A DNA stretch of 64,000 bases from Haliea sp040221975 (GCA_040221975.1 JAVJWR010000033.1:434001-498000), one strand, 5' to 3'; positions 53,728 through 63,926 are shown, numbered from the stretch's first letter. A program made the numbers and translations. The notes: a model not told the origin generated them from the letters alone.

Positions 53728-56121
53728 ATGAATAAGAGATATAACAAGCTCAAGCATTCCCTGACCCTGGCCAGCTGCTGCCTCGCTGCGGCCCCGAGCC
53801 TGGCCCAACAAGACGCGACTGCACGTACCCAGATGCTGGAGGAAGTCGTTGTTACCGCACAAAAGCGCCAGGAGAGTCTGCAGGAGACCCCGATAGCAGT
53901 CTCGGCCTTCGACATAGGGGCGTTGCAACAGATAGGCGTCGGGGAGCCCGGCGATGTCGCCCTGTACACGCCCAACCTGGAAATCCGCAAACCGCCGGGC
54001 AGCTCCGACAACTATGGCTACAGCATGCGCGGCATGTCCTCTACCGATCCTTCGCTGTTGACCGAACCCACCGTGGGTCTATACGCCGACGGCGTCTACA
54101 TCGCACGCATTTCCGGGGCCTCTTTCGACACGGTCAACCTCGAGCGCATAGAAGTCTTGCGCGGCCCCCAGGGAACCCTGTACGGCCGCAACGCCATTGG
54201 TGGCGCAATAAACCTCATAACCCGCAAACCCGGCGAAGAATTCGGTTTCAGGCAGAAGCTTTCCGCGGGCAATTACGACTACCTCCGCAGCGAGACTTCG
54301 CTGGACACGGGCAAGCACGGGGACTTTGCCGCAACCGTCTCATACACCCATTGGAGCCGGGAAGGCTGGCTCGACAACTCCGAGGCAGACAACAAACTGG
54401 GGGAGACCCAAAAGTCCGAAGCGGCGCGGTTCGCGCTACGGTGGCAGCCCAACGATACTCTGACCGCGGACTACGTGTTCGACTACTCGGACCGCGACAG
54501 CAACGGGGCCATTGTCCAGCTGGTCCATATCAGGCCTTTCCAGGCGGGCCTCGGCGGCCCGATCTATGCCCAGGCCGCGGCGGTGGCGTCGCCCCGGCGC
54601 CAGGATAGCCTGCCCATGCCGTTCTCGGACTCAGCGGCCAACTGGTCCACCATCAAGGGCCACGCACTCACAGTGGAATGGGCCAGTGACAGCTTTACCC
54701 TGAAATCCATCACCGCCCATCGCGACTGGGATTCGGGAACAACCGAAAACGAATACGGCAGCTTTCCTTCCGACGGGGTCAATGTGCTGGACGGGAGGGG
54801 CGGCGTCATTCCAGCAGGAGACTTCGTCCCCCTGTTCATCGCCAGCCGCGACAGCAGACAGGACCAGTTCACTCAGGAATTCCAGATGCTGGGCACGGCC
54901 CTGAGTGACCGCCTGCAGTACACTCTGGGGCTCTACTACTTCGAGGAAGAAACCTACGAGGACAACCCGCAGTCCTTCGTTTTGCCCGCCATTTTCGCCT
55001 ACGGTGGACTGGATCAGGGAACCCAGTCCTTCCTCTGCCAGGACCCGACCTTCGCCAACCCACTGGCCTGTTTTGGCAAGGATACCTTGCTCGGAACGCC
55101 AGTATTTGTCTACGGCTCGGACAACGACTCGGTAGCGGCCTACAGCCAGCTGACCTACGCGGTCAACGAACAGGTGGATGTCACGGTGGGACTCCGTTAT
55201 ACCCGCGACAACAAGACCTCCTTTCTGCGCAATTCGAACATTCAGCGCAATGAGGGCATAGAGGAGGTCATTGGCGATGACTCATGGTCCAATGTAACCC
55301 CGGCGGTCACCGTCCGCTACGCGCCGAGTGACACCCTGAATACCTATTTCACCCTCTCCCGCGGCTTCCGCTCGGGCGGCTTCAACGCCCGTGCCGCAAG
55401 CTCCAGCGCCTTCGCCACGCCTTTTGATGAGGAGAACGTAACCTCCTACGAATTGGGGGTGAAGTCCGACCTGTGGCAGCAAAAGCTGCGCCTCAACGCA
55501 GCCCTGTTCCACTATGTCTATGAGGACAAGCAGGTCACCCAGTTCGAGGCGGGCTCTGGCGGCGCCTCTTCCATCATTGCCAATGCCGGCAAGACAGAGG
55601 CTCTGGGAGTGGAGATTGAGGCGACCCTGATTCCCGTCACCGGGCTGCTGCTCAAGGCCAGTTACGGCTTCATAGACAATGATATCAAGGAGTTCGAAAC
55701 CACGCCCAGCAACCCGGTTACCGGTGTCGGGAGTGGCACGGAAAACGTCGACATTTCCGACATTGCAGAAACAATTCATACGCCGCGGCACAACGCCAGC
55801 CTGATCGCCGAATATACCTTCGAGCCTTTCTCTTTCGGTCAGCTGGTAGTGCAGGCGAATGCGTCCTACAACAGTGAACGCTACTTTCATCCCATCAACA
55901 ACCTGTACGACTCGGCTGGCAAGCAGACGCTGATCAATGCCCGCGCCAGCCTGACAAATATTGAGGTCGGAGCCGGTTCGCTGCGCGTTTCCGCCTGGGG
56001 CAAGAACCTGGCGGACAAGGGCTACCGCGAATGGGGGATTGATTTCGGAGCACTTGGCTTCGCCACCGACTCGTTCATTCTGCCGCGCATGTACGGGCTG
56101 GATGTCGTCTACGAGTTTTAA
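53728..56121 (+). CDS. TonB-dependent outer-membrane receptor
   Basis: 797-aa receptor of the iron-complex/oligomer uptake superfamily. Signal peptide ends near SLAQQ; TonB-box region LEEVVVTAQKRQESLQETPIAVSAF; plug block ERIEVLRGPQGTLYGRNAIGGAINLIT; barrel ends with YGLDVVYEF, terminal Phe. ATG 53728 with a weak upstream GGAG. No siderophore genes lie near; with the sulfatase before it and hydrolase genes after, it most likely imports an organic substrate of this locus. It is followed after 23 bp by the DUF1214-like gene. Confidence 0.94.
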   Translation: MNKRYNKLKHSLTLASCCLAAAPSLAQQDATARTQMLEEVVVTAQKRQESLQETPIAVSAFDIGALQQIGVGEPGDVALYTPNLEIRKPPGSSDNYGYSMRGMSSTDPSLLTEPTVGLYADGVYIARISGASFDTVNLERIEVLRGPQGTLYGRNAIGGAINLITRKPGEEFGFRQKLSAGNYDYLRSETSLDTGKHGDFAATVSYTHWSREGWLDNSEADNKLGETQKSEAARFALRWQPNDTLTADYVFDYSDRDSNGAIVQLVHIRPFQAGLGGPIYAQAAAVASPRRQDSLPMPFSDSAANWSTIKGHALTVEWASDSFTLKSITAHRDWDSGTTENEYGSFPSDGVNVLDGRGGVIPAGDFVPLFIASRDSRQDQFTQEFQMLGTALSDRLQYTLGLYYFEEETYEDNPQSFVLPAIFAYGGLDQGTQSFLCQDPTFANPLACFGKDTLLGTPVFVYGSDNDSVAAYSQLTYAVNEQVDVTVGLRYTRDNKTSFLRNSNIQRNEGIEEVIGDDSWSNVTPAVTVRYAPSDTLNTYFTLSRGFRSGGFNARAASSSAFATPFDEENVTSYELGVKSDLWQQKLRLNAALFHYVYEDKQVTQFEAGSGGASSIIANAGKTEALGVEIEATLIPVTGLLLKASYGFIDNDIKEFETTPSNPVTGVGSGTENVDISDIAETIHTPRHNASLIAEYTFEPFSFGQLVVQANASYNSERYFHPINNLYDSAGKQTLINARASLTNIEVGAGSLRVSAWGKNLADKGYREWGIDFGALGFATDSFILPRMYGLDVVYEF

Positions 56122-56144
56122 CTACACAACCACGGAGTGCAGAC

Positions 56145-57392
56145 ATGCGGGTAAGCAACAACCCCATCAACACCGAAGAACAGCGCCAGCATGAATTGCT
56201 GGCGCTGAGCTACTATCAACACCCGGAGGTTGTCGCCGCCCGCCAGCGGGTGCGCGAGTTCTGGCTCGAGCACGCAGCTCCCGGTGCGACCATGCGCAGC
56301 TGCTTCGACTGGGCCTTCGAGGAAGTGATGTTCGGCGCCACTGTCTGGGCTCTCAACCAGGACCCGCTGTATCCGAAGGTCATTACCATCAGCCGGCTAC
56401 CCCATCACCTCGCGGGCCGTGACATTCCCGGCAGCCGCTGGGGTATCGACAACCCCGACTCGATCTACCGGGTGATACCCGTGCACCATGAATATCGTTA
56501 TCTGATCCGGGGCAGGGTCGCAGAGCAACGCCTGGTGGAAAACTACTTCACCCTATGGGGGCCGGAAATGCAAACCCTCGGCCTGCTCGATGGCAAGGAT
56601 CTGGCAGTCGATGCCGAGGGGCGCTTCGAGATCACTGTGGATGCGAGCGCCGCGGATGGGCGTCGCAACCATGTGCAAACGCCCCCCGGCAGCCACGAAT
56701 TCTATATTCGCGACGTGATTGCCAATTGGGGCTCGGATCGGGCCAACGAGCTGTCGATTGAAGTGCTGGAGCCCGCGCCGTCGCGTCAGCCTTTCAGCGA
56801 AGCGGAGAATCTGGACCGGATCAAGACCTACATGCAGCGCTGGGCGGAATCCACCGCGCGCTGGAACCGGCAGGCGATGGACGGGCCGGTCAATGCCTTC
56901 GAGTTCACCATTGACCGCGACAGCGACGGCGCCCTGCGCAACCAGATCTACATCATGGGCTATTTCCGCCTGCCTGATGCAGATACCGCCATGGTGCTGG
57001 ACGTCAATCTCGGTGGCGCCGACTACTTCATCGCGCCCATCACCAACATCTGGGGCACCACCAACCAGATCACCGATCGTACTGGCTGCCTGAACCGGCA
57101 CCAGTCCCGCGCCAATCCGGACGGGACCTACACCTTTGTCCTCAGCCTGCGGGACCCGGGTGTGCACAACTGGCTGGATCCTTCCGATCTCGACGAGGGT
57201 ATCCTCACCCTGCGCTGGGCAGAGTTTGCCGGCGGCATCCCCGGCCCAGACCTTGGCGTGCGCCAGCGCCTGGTAGCCCACGAGCAGTTGCAACAGGAAC
57301 TGAGCGGAGACCATCATTGGCTGACACCCGCGGAACGCTACCAGCAGCTGACCGCCAGGGCGCAGAGTTACGCCTGGCGTCTGGAGGAATAA
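56145..57392 (+). CDS. DUF1214-like protein of unknown function
   Basis: 415 aa with no signal peptide. The central part follows the DUF1214 pattern: YRYLIRGRVAEQRLVENYFTLWG, LLDGKDLAVDAEGRFEITVDA, HEFYIRDVIANWGSD and later HNWLDPSDLDEGILTLRW. Such proteins recur in aromatic/steroid catabolic clusters but have no assigned activity. It ends 1 bp before the SDR start, so the two are co-translated. Function unknown. Confidence 0.75.
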   Translation: MRVSNNPINTEEQRQHELLALSYYQHPEVVAARQRVREFWLEHAAPGATMRSCFDWAFEEVMFGATVWALNQDPLYPKVITISRLPHHLAGRDIPGSRWGIDNPDSIYRVIPVHHEYRYLIRGRVAEQRLVENYFTLWGPEMQTLGLLDGKDLAVDAEGRFEITVDASAADGRRNHVQTPPGSHEFYIRDVIANWGSDRANELSIEVLEPAPSRQPFSEAENLDRIKTYMQRWAESTARWNRQAMDGPVNAFEFTIDRDSDGALRNQIYIMGYFRLPDADTAMVLDVNLGGADYFIAPITNIWGTTNQITDRTGCLNRHQSRANPDGTYTFVLSLRDPGVHNWLDPSDLDEGILTLRWAEFAGGIPGPDLGVRQRLVAHEQLQQELSGDHHWLTPAERYQQLTARAQSYAWRLEE

Positions 57393-57393
57393 C

Positions 57394-58239
57394 ATGCCTG
57401 CTTTAGAAAGTTCTGTCTGGCTGATCTCTGGCTGCTCCACCGGTTTTGGCCGGGAGATCGCGCTTGCCGCGCTGGAGGAAGGCGCCCTGGTCGCGGTGAC
57501 CGCACGCAACCCGGCCTCGGTCGCGGATATCTGCGAGCGCTTTCCCGAGCAGGCAATTGCGCTGCAACTCGATGTCGGGTCTGCGGAGGATATTGCAGCC
57601 TGTGTCGCCGCCACGCTTGCCCGGTTTGGCCGCATCGATGCACTGGTCAACAATGCAGGCTACGGCTATGTGGCAGCCATCGAAGAAGGCGAGGAAGATG
57701 CGGTACGGGACCTGTTCGATGTCAATTTTTTTGGCGCCCTGGCGTTGACCCGTGCGGTGCTGCCGGTTATGCGGCGGCAGGGCAGTGGCCACATCATCAA
57801 CAATTCCTCCCAGGCCGGCATCATGGCGAATCCTGGCACAGGCTATTACAGCGCCTCCAAGTACGCGCTCGAAGGCTTGATGGAGGCCCTGCAGAAAGAA
57901 GTGGCTCCTCTGGGCATCCGGGTGACCTCGGTGCAACCCGGCGCCTTCCGTACCGACTGGTCCGGCCGGTCCATGCAGCGCTCGGGCACAGTCATCGACG
58001 ACTACCGGCAGGTACACGAGCGTCTGGACATGATTGCCGCCATTGATGGCAAGCAGCCGGGTGACCCGGTGCGGGCAGCGCGCATTTTTGTCGATCTGTA
58101 CACTATGCCCGAACCACCGGCGCAGCTGGTACTGGGCGCCGGGGCACTGGCCACCTACCGCGACAAGCTGGCGCAGGTGAACGCCGGGCTGGATCGACTG
58201 GAAACACTCAGCACCGCGGCCGACTACCCCGTCGCTTGA
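57394..58239 (+). CDS. Short-chain dehydrogenase/reductase
   Basis: 281-aa classical SDR. The nucleotide motif is SGCSTGFG (12-19), the NNAG motif is in VNNAGYG, and the catalytic Ser, Tyr and Lys are in NSSQAG and YYSASK. The N-terminal SGCSTGFGR form is frequent in oxidoreductases acting on hydrophobic alcohols or ketones. It starts 1 bp after the DUF1214-like stop. Likely oxidises or reduces an alcohol group of the imported substrate; cofactor and substrate are unknown. Confidence 0.92.
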   Translation: MPALESSVWLISGCSTGFGREIALAALEEGALVAVTARNPASVADICERFPEQAIALQLDVGSAEDIAACVAATLARFGRIDALVNNAGYGYVAAIEEGEEDAVRDLFDVNFFGALALTRAVLPVMRRQGSGHIINNSSQAGIMANPGTGYYSASKYALEGLMEALQKEVAPLGIRVTSVQPGAFRTDWSGRSMQRSGTVIDDYRQVHERLDMIAAIDGKQPGDPVRAARIFVDLYTMPEPPAQLVLGAGALATYRDKLAQVNAGLDRLETLSTAADYPVA

Positions 58240-58275
58240 GCCCCAGGCTGACCGATAACAACAAGAGGAGTCACG

Positions 58276-60177
58276 ATGCAATCGATCAGACAGCGCCTGG
58301 GTGCCCTTGTTGCCGCGACCGCGCTCGCCACCACAGGCGCGGCTGCAGAGACACCCGCCGACAAGGCCAGCTATTCTCCCTGGCAGGATCAGGACTATCC
58401 CAACCAGGTATTCTGGGGCGACACCCACCTGCACACCTCCGTCTCTCTGGATGCCAACCTGTTTGGTGCCAGGGACCTGGGGCCGGAGCACGCCTACCGA
58501 TTCGCCCGCGGCGAAACGGTAACCGCCAACAACGGCATGCAGGCGAAAATCAACCGGCCGCTGGATTTCCTGGTGGTGTCGGACCACGCGGAGTATTTGG
58601 GCATCATGCCCCTGATCCGTGCCGGCGAGCCGGCCATTCTCGAGAACGAGACCGCACGCAACTGGCTCAAGGTACTCGCGGCCGGTGATGCGATCGGCTT
58701 CGGGCGCATGATGCTGGACATCGGCGCCTCCTACGCCGCGGGCGAACCCCTGGTCACGCTGCCCGAGTCACTGCCCTCCCCCTGGGAGGAAAACAACCGC
58801 ATTGCCGACGAGGCCAACACGCCCGGCGTGTTTACTGCTTTTGTCGGTTTCGAGTGGTCGGCAATGCCCGGCGGGGACAACCTGCACCGGGTGGTGGTGC
58901 TGCGCGATGGTGCCGACCGCGCCAACCAGGTTACGCCTTTTTCCGCCTTCGACAGCGATGATCCAGAGGCCCTCTGGCGTTATTTGTCGGACTATGAAAT
59001 GAACACTGGCGGCCAGGCCCTGGCCATCCCCCACAACAGCAACCTGAGCGGCGGACTGATGTTCGCACCGACCGACTCCAGCGGCGCAGCGATAAACGCC
59101 GACTATGCCCGCGAACGCATCCGCTGGGAGCCGCTGATTGAAGTGACCCAGATCAAGGGCGACAGCGAGGCCCACCCGCTGCTCTCACCCACCGACGAAT
59201 TCGCGGACTACGGCACCTGGGACCAGTTCAATATCGACATGAGCGAGGCCCAGCAGGAGAGCATGCAGCACTACCAGTACGCGCGCCCGGCCCTGCAGCT
59301 GGGGCTGAAACTGGAGCAGCAGTTGGGCATCAATCCCTTCCAGTTCGGGATGATCGGCAGCAGTGACTCCCACACGGCGCTGGCTGCGGTCGAGGAAGAC
59401 AATTACTGGGGCAAGATGGTGACCCATGAACCGTCACCGGATCGCGCCAGCAAACTCTGGGGCATCCCGGAAGCGGAGATGAACAGTGCCATGCAGCTGG
59501 CATCGGGCTATGCCGCGGTCTGGGCGACGGAAAACACGCGGGAAGCCCTGTTCGACGCCATGCGCCGACGCGAGGCCTATGCCACCACAGGGCCGCGCAT
59601 CCGGGTACGTTTCTTCGGCGGCTGGGACTACTCGGCGGACGATCTCGCCGGCCCCCACCCTGCCCTGCGCGGTTACCGGAAAGGCGTACCCATGGGCGGC
59701 GAGCTGCCGCCCGGCGCCGACGGCAAGGCACCTGTATTCATGCTCTCCGCGCTCAAGGAGCCGGACGGCGCCAATCTCGACCGGATCCAGGTGGTCAAGG
59801 GCTGGGTGGATCGCTGGGGCGAGCTCCGGGAAAGGGTATACGATGTGGCCTGGTCCGGTGAGCGCAACAGGAATGAGGCGGGCAAACTCGAGGCGGTCGG
59901 CGACACCGTCGATCGATCCAGCGCCAGCTACAGCAACAGCATTGGCGATGCGGAACTGGCGACGGTCTGGACTGATCCCGACTTTGATCCCACGCAGCCG
60001 GCCGTGTACTACGCCCGGGTACTTGAGATTCCGACCCCGCGCTGGACGCTGCACGACCAGGTGAGGATGGATGCCGACATACCACCTGATACCGCGCTGG
60101 TACACCAGGAACGCGCCTATACCTCACCGATCTGGTATCGGCCCGCACCTGGAAAAACCCCGCTCGAACCGGAGTGA
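58276..60177 (+). CDS. Secreted DUF3604 (PHP-like metal hydrolase) protein
   Basis: 633-aa protein with a signal peptide (MQSIRQRLGALVAATALATT, cleavage near AAAE). DUF3604 proteins have a PHP-like metal site; here His51 and His53 (THLHTS), Asp103-His104 (VVSDHAEY), His in IPHNSN and GSSDSHTA are all present. Activity of the family is not established, but location beside sulfatases and TonB receptors is typical. Start ATG has AAGAGGAG upstream. Its end overlaps the first possible start of the following kinase gene. Confidence 0.85.
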   Translation: MQSIRQRLGALVAATALATTGAAAETPADKASYSPWQDQDYPNQVFWGDTHLHTSVSLDANLFGARDLGPEHAYRFARGETVTANNGMQAKINRPLDFLVVSDHAEYLGIMPLIRAGEPAILENETARNWLKVLAAGDAIGFGRMMLDIGASYAAGEPLVTLPESLPSPWEENNRIADEANTPGVFTAFVGFEWSAMPGGDNLHRVVVLRDGADRANQVTPFSAFDSDDPEALWRYLSDYEMNTGGQALAIPHNSNLSGGLMFAPTDSSGAAINADYARERIRWEPLIEVTQIKGDSEAHPLLSPTDEFADYGTWDQFNIDMSEAQQESMQHYQYARPALQLGLKLEQQLGINPFQFGMIGSSDSHTALAAVEEDNYWGKMVTHEPSPDRASKLWGIPEAEMNSAMQLASGYAAVWATENTREALFDAMRRREAYATTGPRIRVRFFGGWDYSADDLAGPHPALRGYRKGVPMGGELPPGADGKAPVFMLSALKEPDGANLDRIQVVKGWVDRWGELRERVYDVAWSGERNRNEAGKLEAVGDTVDRSSASYSNSIGDAELATVWTDPDFDPTQPAVYYARVLEIPTPRWTLHDQVRMDADIPPDTALVHQERAYTSPIWYRPAPGKTPLEPE

Positions 60178-60182
60178 ATACC

Positions 60183-61550
60183 GTGTCCATTAGCAACCAC
60201 GACTTGCCAGCGGGTCTCCTGAACTGGCTTGAAACCCTCGGCAAGGGACAGCTCAGCCGGCTGGAGCGCCATGTGGCACGGCGCGAAGCGTGGGTGGTGG
60301 ACGTAACAGCGGCGGACGGAAGCGTCCTCGAAGGTTTTCTGCGCCTTGATCGACAGCCAGTCGCCGGCAGCAATGTATCCCTGCGGCGCGAAGCGGGGGT
60401 CTGCCGGGCGCTGATGCAGACCGCCATTCCGGTTCCCGCCTTGCTGGGCTGGAACGAGGCGCACCATGCCGCCCTCTTCAGCCGGGTACCGGGCAGCGCC
60501 GATCTGCCCGGTGTCGCCGACGAGGCGCAGCAGCGCAAGGTCATGGAGGATTTCATCGACATTATCGCGCGACTCCACCGCCTTGACCCCGACGATCTTG
60601 CCCTGGACGACTTGCTGGGACCCCGCCCCGGCAATGCGGCCGAGGCTGCGCTCGGCGATCTCGACGCGCAATTACAGCAGTTTGCCGGCTTTCTTGCAGA
60701 TTATGAGGACCCGCTGCTCAGCTACGGCGTGGACTGGCTGCGCCGTTTCGTGCCGCAATCAGTGGCCCGGGTCTCACTCGTCCAGGGCGATACCGGGCCG
60801 GTCAATTTCATGTTCGAGGACGATCGCGTCACCGCGGTGGTGGACTGGGAATGGGGCCACTGGGGCGATCCCATGGAGGATCTGGGTAACATCTGCGTGC
60901 GCGAGTTCTGGAACCCCAGCGGCGGCCTGCAGGGCCTGTTCCGTCGCTACGAGACGGAATCCGGGATCCCCTATACTCGCGCCTCGGCCCGGTATTACCG
61001 GATCCAGCAAAACGTGCGCGGCATGATTCCGATTCATGCCGCCTGCGCCCAGCCCGGCCTGCGCGAATCGATGGCCTGGTACCTGTGCTATCGCTACGTC
61101 GGCGATCGCTCCACCTGCGAGGCGTTGGCTGATGCGATGGGGATCGCGCTGGAACGGCCGCAATTCCCGGACACTGAAAGCGGCCCCTCATCGACGCTGC
61201 TGCGCGCGGCCGCCACCAGCCTGCAGCGGGATGTATTGCCGGATGTGCAAACCCCGTTCGCACGCTCGCGGCTGGATGACGCCCGGGTGCTGGTCGATTG
61301 CGCAGAGCGGGAGCACCGCTTTGGCGAGGCCATCCGCGCCGCCAATGCGGCGGACATTGCCCGACTGCTCGGGCAGCAGCCCACTGACTACGCCCGCGCA
61401 AAGACCCGGCTACTGGATGCCATGAAGGAACGGCGCATTGCCGATGAACCACTGCTGCAATACCTGGCGCGCAAGGCCTGGCGGGACGAATGGCTGTATC
61501 AGCCAGCGGCGTCCCTGTACCCGGAGCGCAACTGGTCGGCACTGGACTGA
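60183..61550 (+). CDS. APH-type phosphotransferase (ACAD10-like aminoglycoside-phosphotransferase fold)
   Basis: 455-aa kinase-fold protein. The catalytic loop is QGDTGPVN (Asp in the Brenner motif; Gln replaces the usual His, a common variant), and the metal motif is DWEWGHWGDPMEDLG. The C-terminal 140 residues are an extra helical domain. ACAD10-type members phosphorylate hydroxyacyl-CoA or other small substrates for beta-oxidation; that role is only suggestive here. GTG 60183 is preferred to GTG 60174 because GGAG sits 8 nt upstream. Last gene of the receptor-led transcript. Confidence 0.82.
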   Translation: MSISNHDLPAGLLNWLETLGKGQLSRLERHVARREAWVVDVTAADGSVLEGFLRLDRQPVAGSNVSLRREAGVCRALMQTAIPVPALLGWNEAHHAALFSRVPGSADLPGVADEAQQRKVMEDFIDIIARLHRLDPDDLALDDLLGPRPGNAAEAALGDLDAQLQQFAGFLADYEDPLLSYGVDWLRRFVPQSVARVSLVQGDTGPVNFMFEDDRVTAVVDWEWGHWGDPMEDLGNICVREFWNPSGGLQGLFRRYETESGIPYTRASARYYRIQQNVRGMIPIHAACAQPGLRESMAWYLCYRYVGDRSTCEALADAMGIALERPQFPDTESGPSSTLLRAAATSLQRDVLPDVQTPFARSRLDDARVLVDCAEREHRFGEAIRAANAADIARLLGQQPTDYARAKTRLLDAMKERRIADEPLLQYLARKAWRDEWLYQPAASLYPERNWSALD

Positions 61551-61583
61551 GCCGCGCTGCGCCCCGGTACCTGCTCAGCTTTT
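61547..61583 (+). terminator. Weak terminator-like repeat after the APH gene
   Basis: CTGAGC (61547-61552) pairs with GCTCAG (61573-61578), followed by CTTTT to 61583. The 20-nt loop is long and the T-run short, so this is a weak candidate lying between the converging APH and SRPBCC genes. Confidence 0.25.
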
Positions 61584-61994
61584 GGCAGCGGCCTCGAGCT
61601 TGGCCAGCATATCGGCGTAAATACCCTCCAGCATGGCCTGGCCATCGGCTTCCGGAATACCCTCGGGCTTGGCCTCACAGCGCCAGTGGGCCAGGGTCCT
61701 GTCGCCGTTGTCCAGTGACTTGAGTTCAACCGAGGCGCGGTATTCGCTGACCGGCATCGGCATCTTCGGAATGGTGTAGCTGAACGACCGGCTTGCAGGG
61801 TCCATGGTTTCCAGAATCTCGTCGATCGGGTCCATGCCGGTCATGTGGATGCGCCGGGTCATGCCAATGCCGCTGCCGATAACCTCGATCCTCTCCCAGC
61901 CGGGATACCAGTCCAGGTTGCCAAAATTTTCCAGCAATTCCCAAACCTTGCTCACGGGAGCGTCCAGCTCCTTTTCAATGTTGACCTTGATCAT
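61575..61994 (-). CDS. SRPBCC (START/Bet v 1-like) protein
   Basis: 139-aa ligand-binding fold protein: IEKELDAPVSKVWELLENFGNLDWYPG (6-32), then GSGIGMTRRIHMTG, DEILETMDPASRSFSYTI and the C-terminal helix AMLEGIYADMLAKLEAAAK. Binds or sheds a hydrophobic ligand; specific role unknown. ATG overlaps the amidohydrolase stop (ATGA), so they are one unit, converging on the APH gene. Confidence 0.87.
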   Translation of the reverse strand: MIKVNIEKELDAPVSKVWELLENFGNLDWYPGWERIEVIGSGIGMTRRIHMTGMDPIDEILETMDPASRSFSYTIPKMPMPVSEYRASVELKSLDNGDRTLAHWRCEAKPEGIPEADGQAMLEGIYADMLAKLEAAAKS

Positions 61995-63769
61995 CGGACA
62001 GTTTCCTCGCTTGGATGGTTGGTTTTCAGGTTATCTGCTTTGGCGCGACTCGCTTCCTGCCCGGCGCGGATCAGTCGCCCCGGCAGCGCCCCGGTGGGGA
62101 CGCCATCTGCCATGATGACCTCTCCGGAAACGATCGTGTAGCGGTAGCCGCTGGCACCCTGGAACACCCGGCGGCCCCCGGCCGGCAAATCGTAAATCAC
62201 CCTGGGAGTCTCGATCGCCAGGTGCTCCAGGTCGATGATATTGATATCGGCCTTCATGCCCGGCTCCAGGGTGCCACGGTCGGCGAAGCCCATGCAGCGC
62301 GCGGTATCCCGGGTATGCATGCTGACGGCCTCCTCAAGCCCGAAACAGGCGCCGCGCTTGCGGTCCCGCACCAGGTAACTGAGCAGCCAGGTGGGAATAC
62401 TGGCGTCGGACAGAACACCGCAGTGGGCGCCGGTATCCGCCAGGCTGATCACCGCGTTCTCGTCCGCCAGCATCTGCATCTGTCGGTCCAGGTTGCGGTT
62501 GTCGTAGCCGAACAACGGACAGTACAGCATGCGCTTGCCGTCGTTTTCCAGCAGCGCGTCGTAGGCAAACTCGGCGGGGGTAACGCCGGCCTGCTGCGCC
62601 CGGAAGGCAATGCTGTCCTCCAGGGTGGGCTCATAGTCGGGGTGATCGCCCAGCACGTAGAGGTTGTCGAAACCGGTGGCGATCTTGTCCATGATGTCGT
62701 GGCCCAGGTGCGGCGGTGACTCCGTCACGATGGCCCGACGCACCGCCGGATCGCGCAGCTGCTGCAGGCGCGCCTCCGGATCCAGCCCGGCCAGGGGCGC
62801 CCAGGCCTGGTGGAACATGAAGGGATTGACCGTGCCCTCCCAGCCCATGAGGATATTGACCGGGCGCGCACCGACATGGGGAATCAGGCGCGCGCCCTCG
62901 GCGCGGGCGTCCTGCACAAACTGCAGCTGCTTGAGCACCCGCGGCCAGTCGGCCTCGGTACGGTAGAACAGGACAAAATTCACCTGGCAGTTGTTGTCGA
63001 TGGAGAGGCGCTTCATCCACGCCATCTCCTCCTCCCAGTTGCTGAAATCCGACACCAGCCCGTAGATGCCCTGGCCGGTCTCGCCGATCACCTTGCCTAT
63101 GCCCAGCAGTTCACCGGCGTCGGCATAGGTACCGGGCATCACTTCGCCGTTACGCGTGGTGTGCAGCTGGGTGCGTGAGGTGGTAAAGCCCACCGCTCCG
63201 GCAACAAGACCATCGCGGACGATCGCTGCCATCTGCGCGATGTCTTCCTCGGTGGCGGGCTCGTTGTTCACACCCCGCTCGCCCATCACGTAGGTGCGCA
63301 CCGCGCAGTGTGGCACCTGGGCGCCGACATCGATGGCTCGGGGCATGCGATCCAGCGCATCCAGATATTCGGGAAAACTCTCCCACTCCCAGGTAATACC
63401 CTCCGCCAGGGCGGCGCCGGGGATATCTTCCACATCCTCCATCACCTCGATCATGCGCCGGCGCTCGGCATCATCCGCTTTGCAGGGCGCGAAGCCGACA
63501 CCGCAGTTGCCCATCACCAGGGTGGTAATGCCGTGGTTGGAAGCCGGGCTGCAATACGGGTCCCAGGTGGCCTGGCCGTCCATGTGCGAATGGGTATCGA
63601 CCCAGCCTGGCGCTACCAGCAGGCCCTCGGCATCAATCACGCGGCGGGCGTCCCCGGACACCTCGCCGACAGCAGCAATACGGCCATCAACGATGGCCAC
63701 ATTGCCCGCATAGACCGGTCGACCAGTACCGTCAACAATTTTCCCGTTACAAATCAGCAGATCGTACAA
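61991..63769 (-). CDS. D-aminoacylase-type amidohydrolase
   Basis: 592-aa N-acyl-D-amino-acid deacylase-like member of the amidohydrolase superfamily. HxH metal pair in DTHSHMDGQ (His60, His62), Cys in MGNCGVGFAPC, and the metal Asp in SLADTGAHCGVLSD near residue 445. Members deacylate D-amino acids or hydrolyse hydrophobic amides. Substrate unknown. ATG 63769 has a weak ribosome site. The SRPBCC gene overlaps its stop. Confidence 0.88.
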   Translation of the reverse strand: MYDLLICNGKIVDGTGRPVYAGNVAIVDGRIAAVGEVSGDARRVIDAEGLLVAPGWVDTHSHMDGQATWDPYCSPASNHGITTLVMGNCGVGFAPCKADDAERRRMIEVMEDVEDIPGAALAEGITWEWESFPEYLDALDRMPRAIDVGAQVPHCAVRTYVMGERGVNNEPATEEDIAQMAAIVRDGLVAGAVGFTTSRTQLHTTRNGEVMPGTYADAGELLGIGKVIGETGQGIYGLVSDFSNWEEEMAWMKRLSIDNNCQVNFVLFYRTEADWPRVLKQLQFVQDARAEGARLIPHVGARPVNILMGWEGTVNPFMFHQAWAPLAGLDPEARLQQLRDPAVRRAIVTESPPHLGHDIMDKIATGFDNLYVLGDHPDYEPTLEDSIAFRAQQAGVTPAEFAYDALLENDGKRMLYCPLFGYDNRNLDRQMQMLADENAVISLADTGAHCGVLSDASIPTWLLSYLVRDRKRGACFGLEEAVSMHTRDTARCMGFADRGTLEPGMKADINIIDLEHLAIETPRVIYDLPAGGRRVFQGASGYRYTIVSGEVIMADGVPTGALPGRLIRAGQEASRAKADNLKTNHPSEETVR

Positions 63770-63926
63770 AGGGCTATCCTCCGGAATTTGCTTATCATTC
63801 TTGTACTCACCAGACTAGAGCAATCAATCCCCGCTGGAAAGTTTCCCGCTCCGGGAATCACCTCAGAGGCTGCGGAATCAGCCACTGGTCCAGCCAGTTA
63901 GCCTTGCCACGGAGGACCATCCGAAC

